This document shows, in pieces, positions 63,410 through 64,000 of a stretch of DNA of 64,000 nt (positions are counted from its first letter, which is position 1; every line of letters begins with the position of its first letter). This DNA is from Thalassobium sp. R2A62. Lineage in GTDB: Bacteria > Pseudomonadota > Alphaproteobacteria > Rhodobacterales > Rhodobacteraceae. The position numbers were made by a program, and so were the translations under genes. Location of the stretch: positions 357,852 to 421,851 of the forward strand of contig NZ_GG697169.2 in assembly GCF_000161835.1 (NCBI RefSeq). Direction: 5' to 3'. A model generated the notes under the pieces. That model saw nothing but the letters and a program-made list of their open reading frames with translations. It was not told the DNA's origin and did no database searches.

Positions 63410-63797
63410 CTAGGCTTTGAGCTGTAGCAGGTCCCAACGGTTGCCAAAGGGATCAGACCAAACCACAACCGAGCCATAGACTTCGTGACGTGGCTCTTCG
63501 TGGAATGTCACACCGGCGTCGCGCATCGCTGCATAGTCGGTCTGAAAGTCATCGGTGTGCAAAAAAACCCACACGCCCACCGGTTTGATTGCCGATAGTC
63601 GCATCTTGATCGGGACCATCAGCCCGCGCCAATAGGATATGGGTCGCTGCTCCTTTCGGAGTGACCAAGACCCAGCGTTTTCCGCCGCCCAAATCAATGT
63701 CAGATGTCAGTGTGAACCCGAGCGTTTCCACGTAAAAGGCAAGCCCTGCGTCATAGTCGGGCACCACGATCGTGAACGCGTGGATGTGTTGTGCCAT
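63410..63797 (-). pseudogene. VOC (glyoxalase-like) protein, frameshifted
   Basis: From ATG 63797: [40 protein letters not shown] and on to QTGGRVGFFAHR, then a stop. The missing end is found one frame over: LHTDDFQTDYAAMRDAGVTF, HEEPRHEVYGSVVVWSDPFG, NRWDLLQLKA. The break is at a run of seven A (63561-63567); six would read GFFLHTDDF and give a 128-residue VOC protein. The family includes glyoxalases and dioxygenases. A sequencing error is a real alternative. Its start overlaps the bpt stop by one base. Confidence 0.85.
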
Positions 63798-64000
63798 TAT
63801 CCTGTTGGGCGCCCGTCAGGCAAATTGATCCGCGCGACCTGTTCTGCAATCGGATCGACCGATAGCGGGTGGGTGTTGTCGGCATATTCTTCTGGGTTGC
63901 CAATCGGCTGCCAGACACCGCCGCGATAGATCTCGAGACCAGAGAATTTGGCCTTGTATCCCATCTTGGGTGAGCCGGGGACCCAATAGCCCAGATAGAC
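63797..64000 (-). CDS. bpt: Aspartate/glutamate leucyltransferase, C-terminus only
   Basis: The last 67 codons of a gene whose start lies beyond base 64000. The segment [20 protein letters not shown] and [15 protein letters not shown] matches the end of arginyl/leucyl-tRNA--protein transferases of the Bpt type, which add leucine to N-terminal Asp or Glu of proteins for degradation by the N-degron pathway. The stop TAA overlaps the start of the VOC gene (TAATG), so the two are in one transcript. Confidence 0.88.
   Translation of the reverse strand, partial: VYLGYWVPGSPKMGYKAKFSGLEIYRGGVWQPIGNPEEYADNTHPLSVDPIAEQVARINLPDGRPTG

Overview
The window looks like chromosome from a Roseobacter-group alphaproteobacterium (Rhodobacteraceae). 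The evidence is a DddP-type DMSP lyase, the fabD-fabG / acpP-fabF-mltG block lying beside a degenerate gene transfer agent (GTA) locus and cysE, a pyruvate dehydrogenase operon whose E1-beta carries its own lipoyl domain, BioY, and TRAP and LIV-type transporters. I cannot assign a genus. No rRNA, tRNA or CRISPR array was recognised.

Layout. 1-14.5 kb: purB (partial), two small genes, bioY, a chimeric KAP/OsmC pseudogene, dddP, a heme-dependent N-demethylase-like gene with a frameshifted methyltransferase, two small membrane proteins, a glycosyltransferase, a Ser-Ser-X repeat protein beside a frameshifted HprK-like/PqqD gene, then glnA-glnB and fabD-fabG. 14.5-29.6 kb: an accessory island. It holds orphan genes, an array of AATAAATA repeats with hairpins, an AraC/PhyH/aldo-keto reductase cassette, a GntR + ABC transporter + hydantoin-racemase cassette, an IS481 remnant, a complete IS3-family element and two broken integrase pieces. 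29.6-36.4 kb: mltG-fabF-acpP, inverted relative to fabD-fabG, then a collapsed GTA (terS, a terminase/tail-tip chimera, one small gene) and cysE. 36.4-53.3 kb: core metabolism, with pdhABC, ftsB, class I aldolase, pgk, two cyclophilins, tyrS, anmK, a Rieske oxygenase, and ilvIH behind a Val-rich leader-peptide attenuator. 53.6-64 kb: an RTX protein, a chemotaxis-like protein, a two-component system next to a TRAP transporter with unusually large membrane subunits, a frameshifted VOC protein and the end of bpt.

How genes work together. PurB, GlnA/GlnB, FabD/FabG/AcpP/FabF, PdhABC, Fba/Pgk and IlvIH form the housekeeping core. DddP, the LIV-type and TRAP transporters, the N-demethylase-like protein and the Rieske oxygenase suggest scavenging of small marine organic compounds. 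Much of the accessory content is decaying: I count at least seven broken reading frames. Three are single-base gains in homopolymers, so sequencing error must be excluded for those. The most informative signals are the GTA collapse, the repeat/hairpin array with a candidate attachment-site pair, and the inversion of the fab block around the island.
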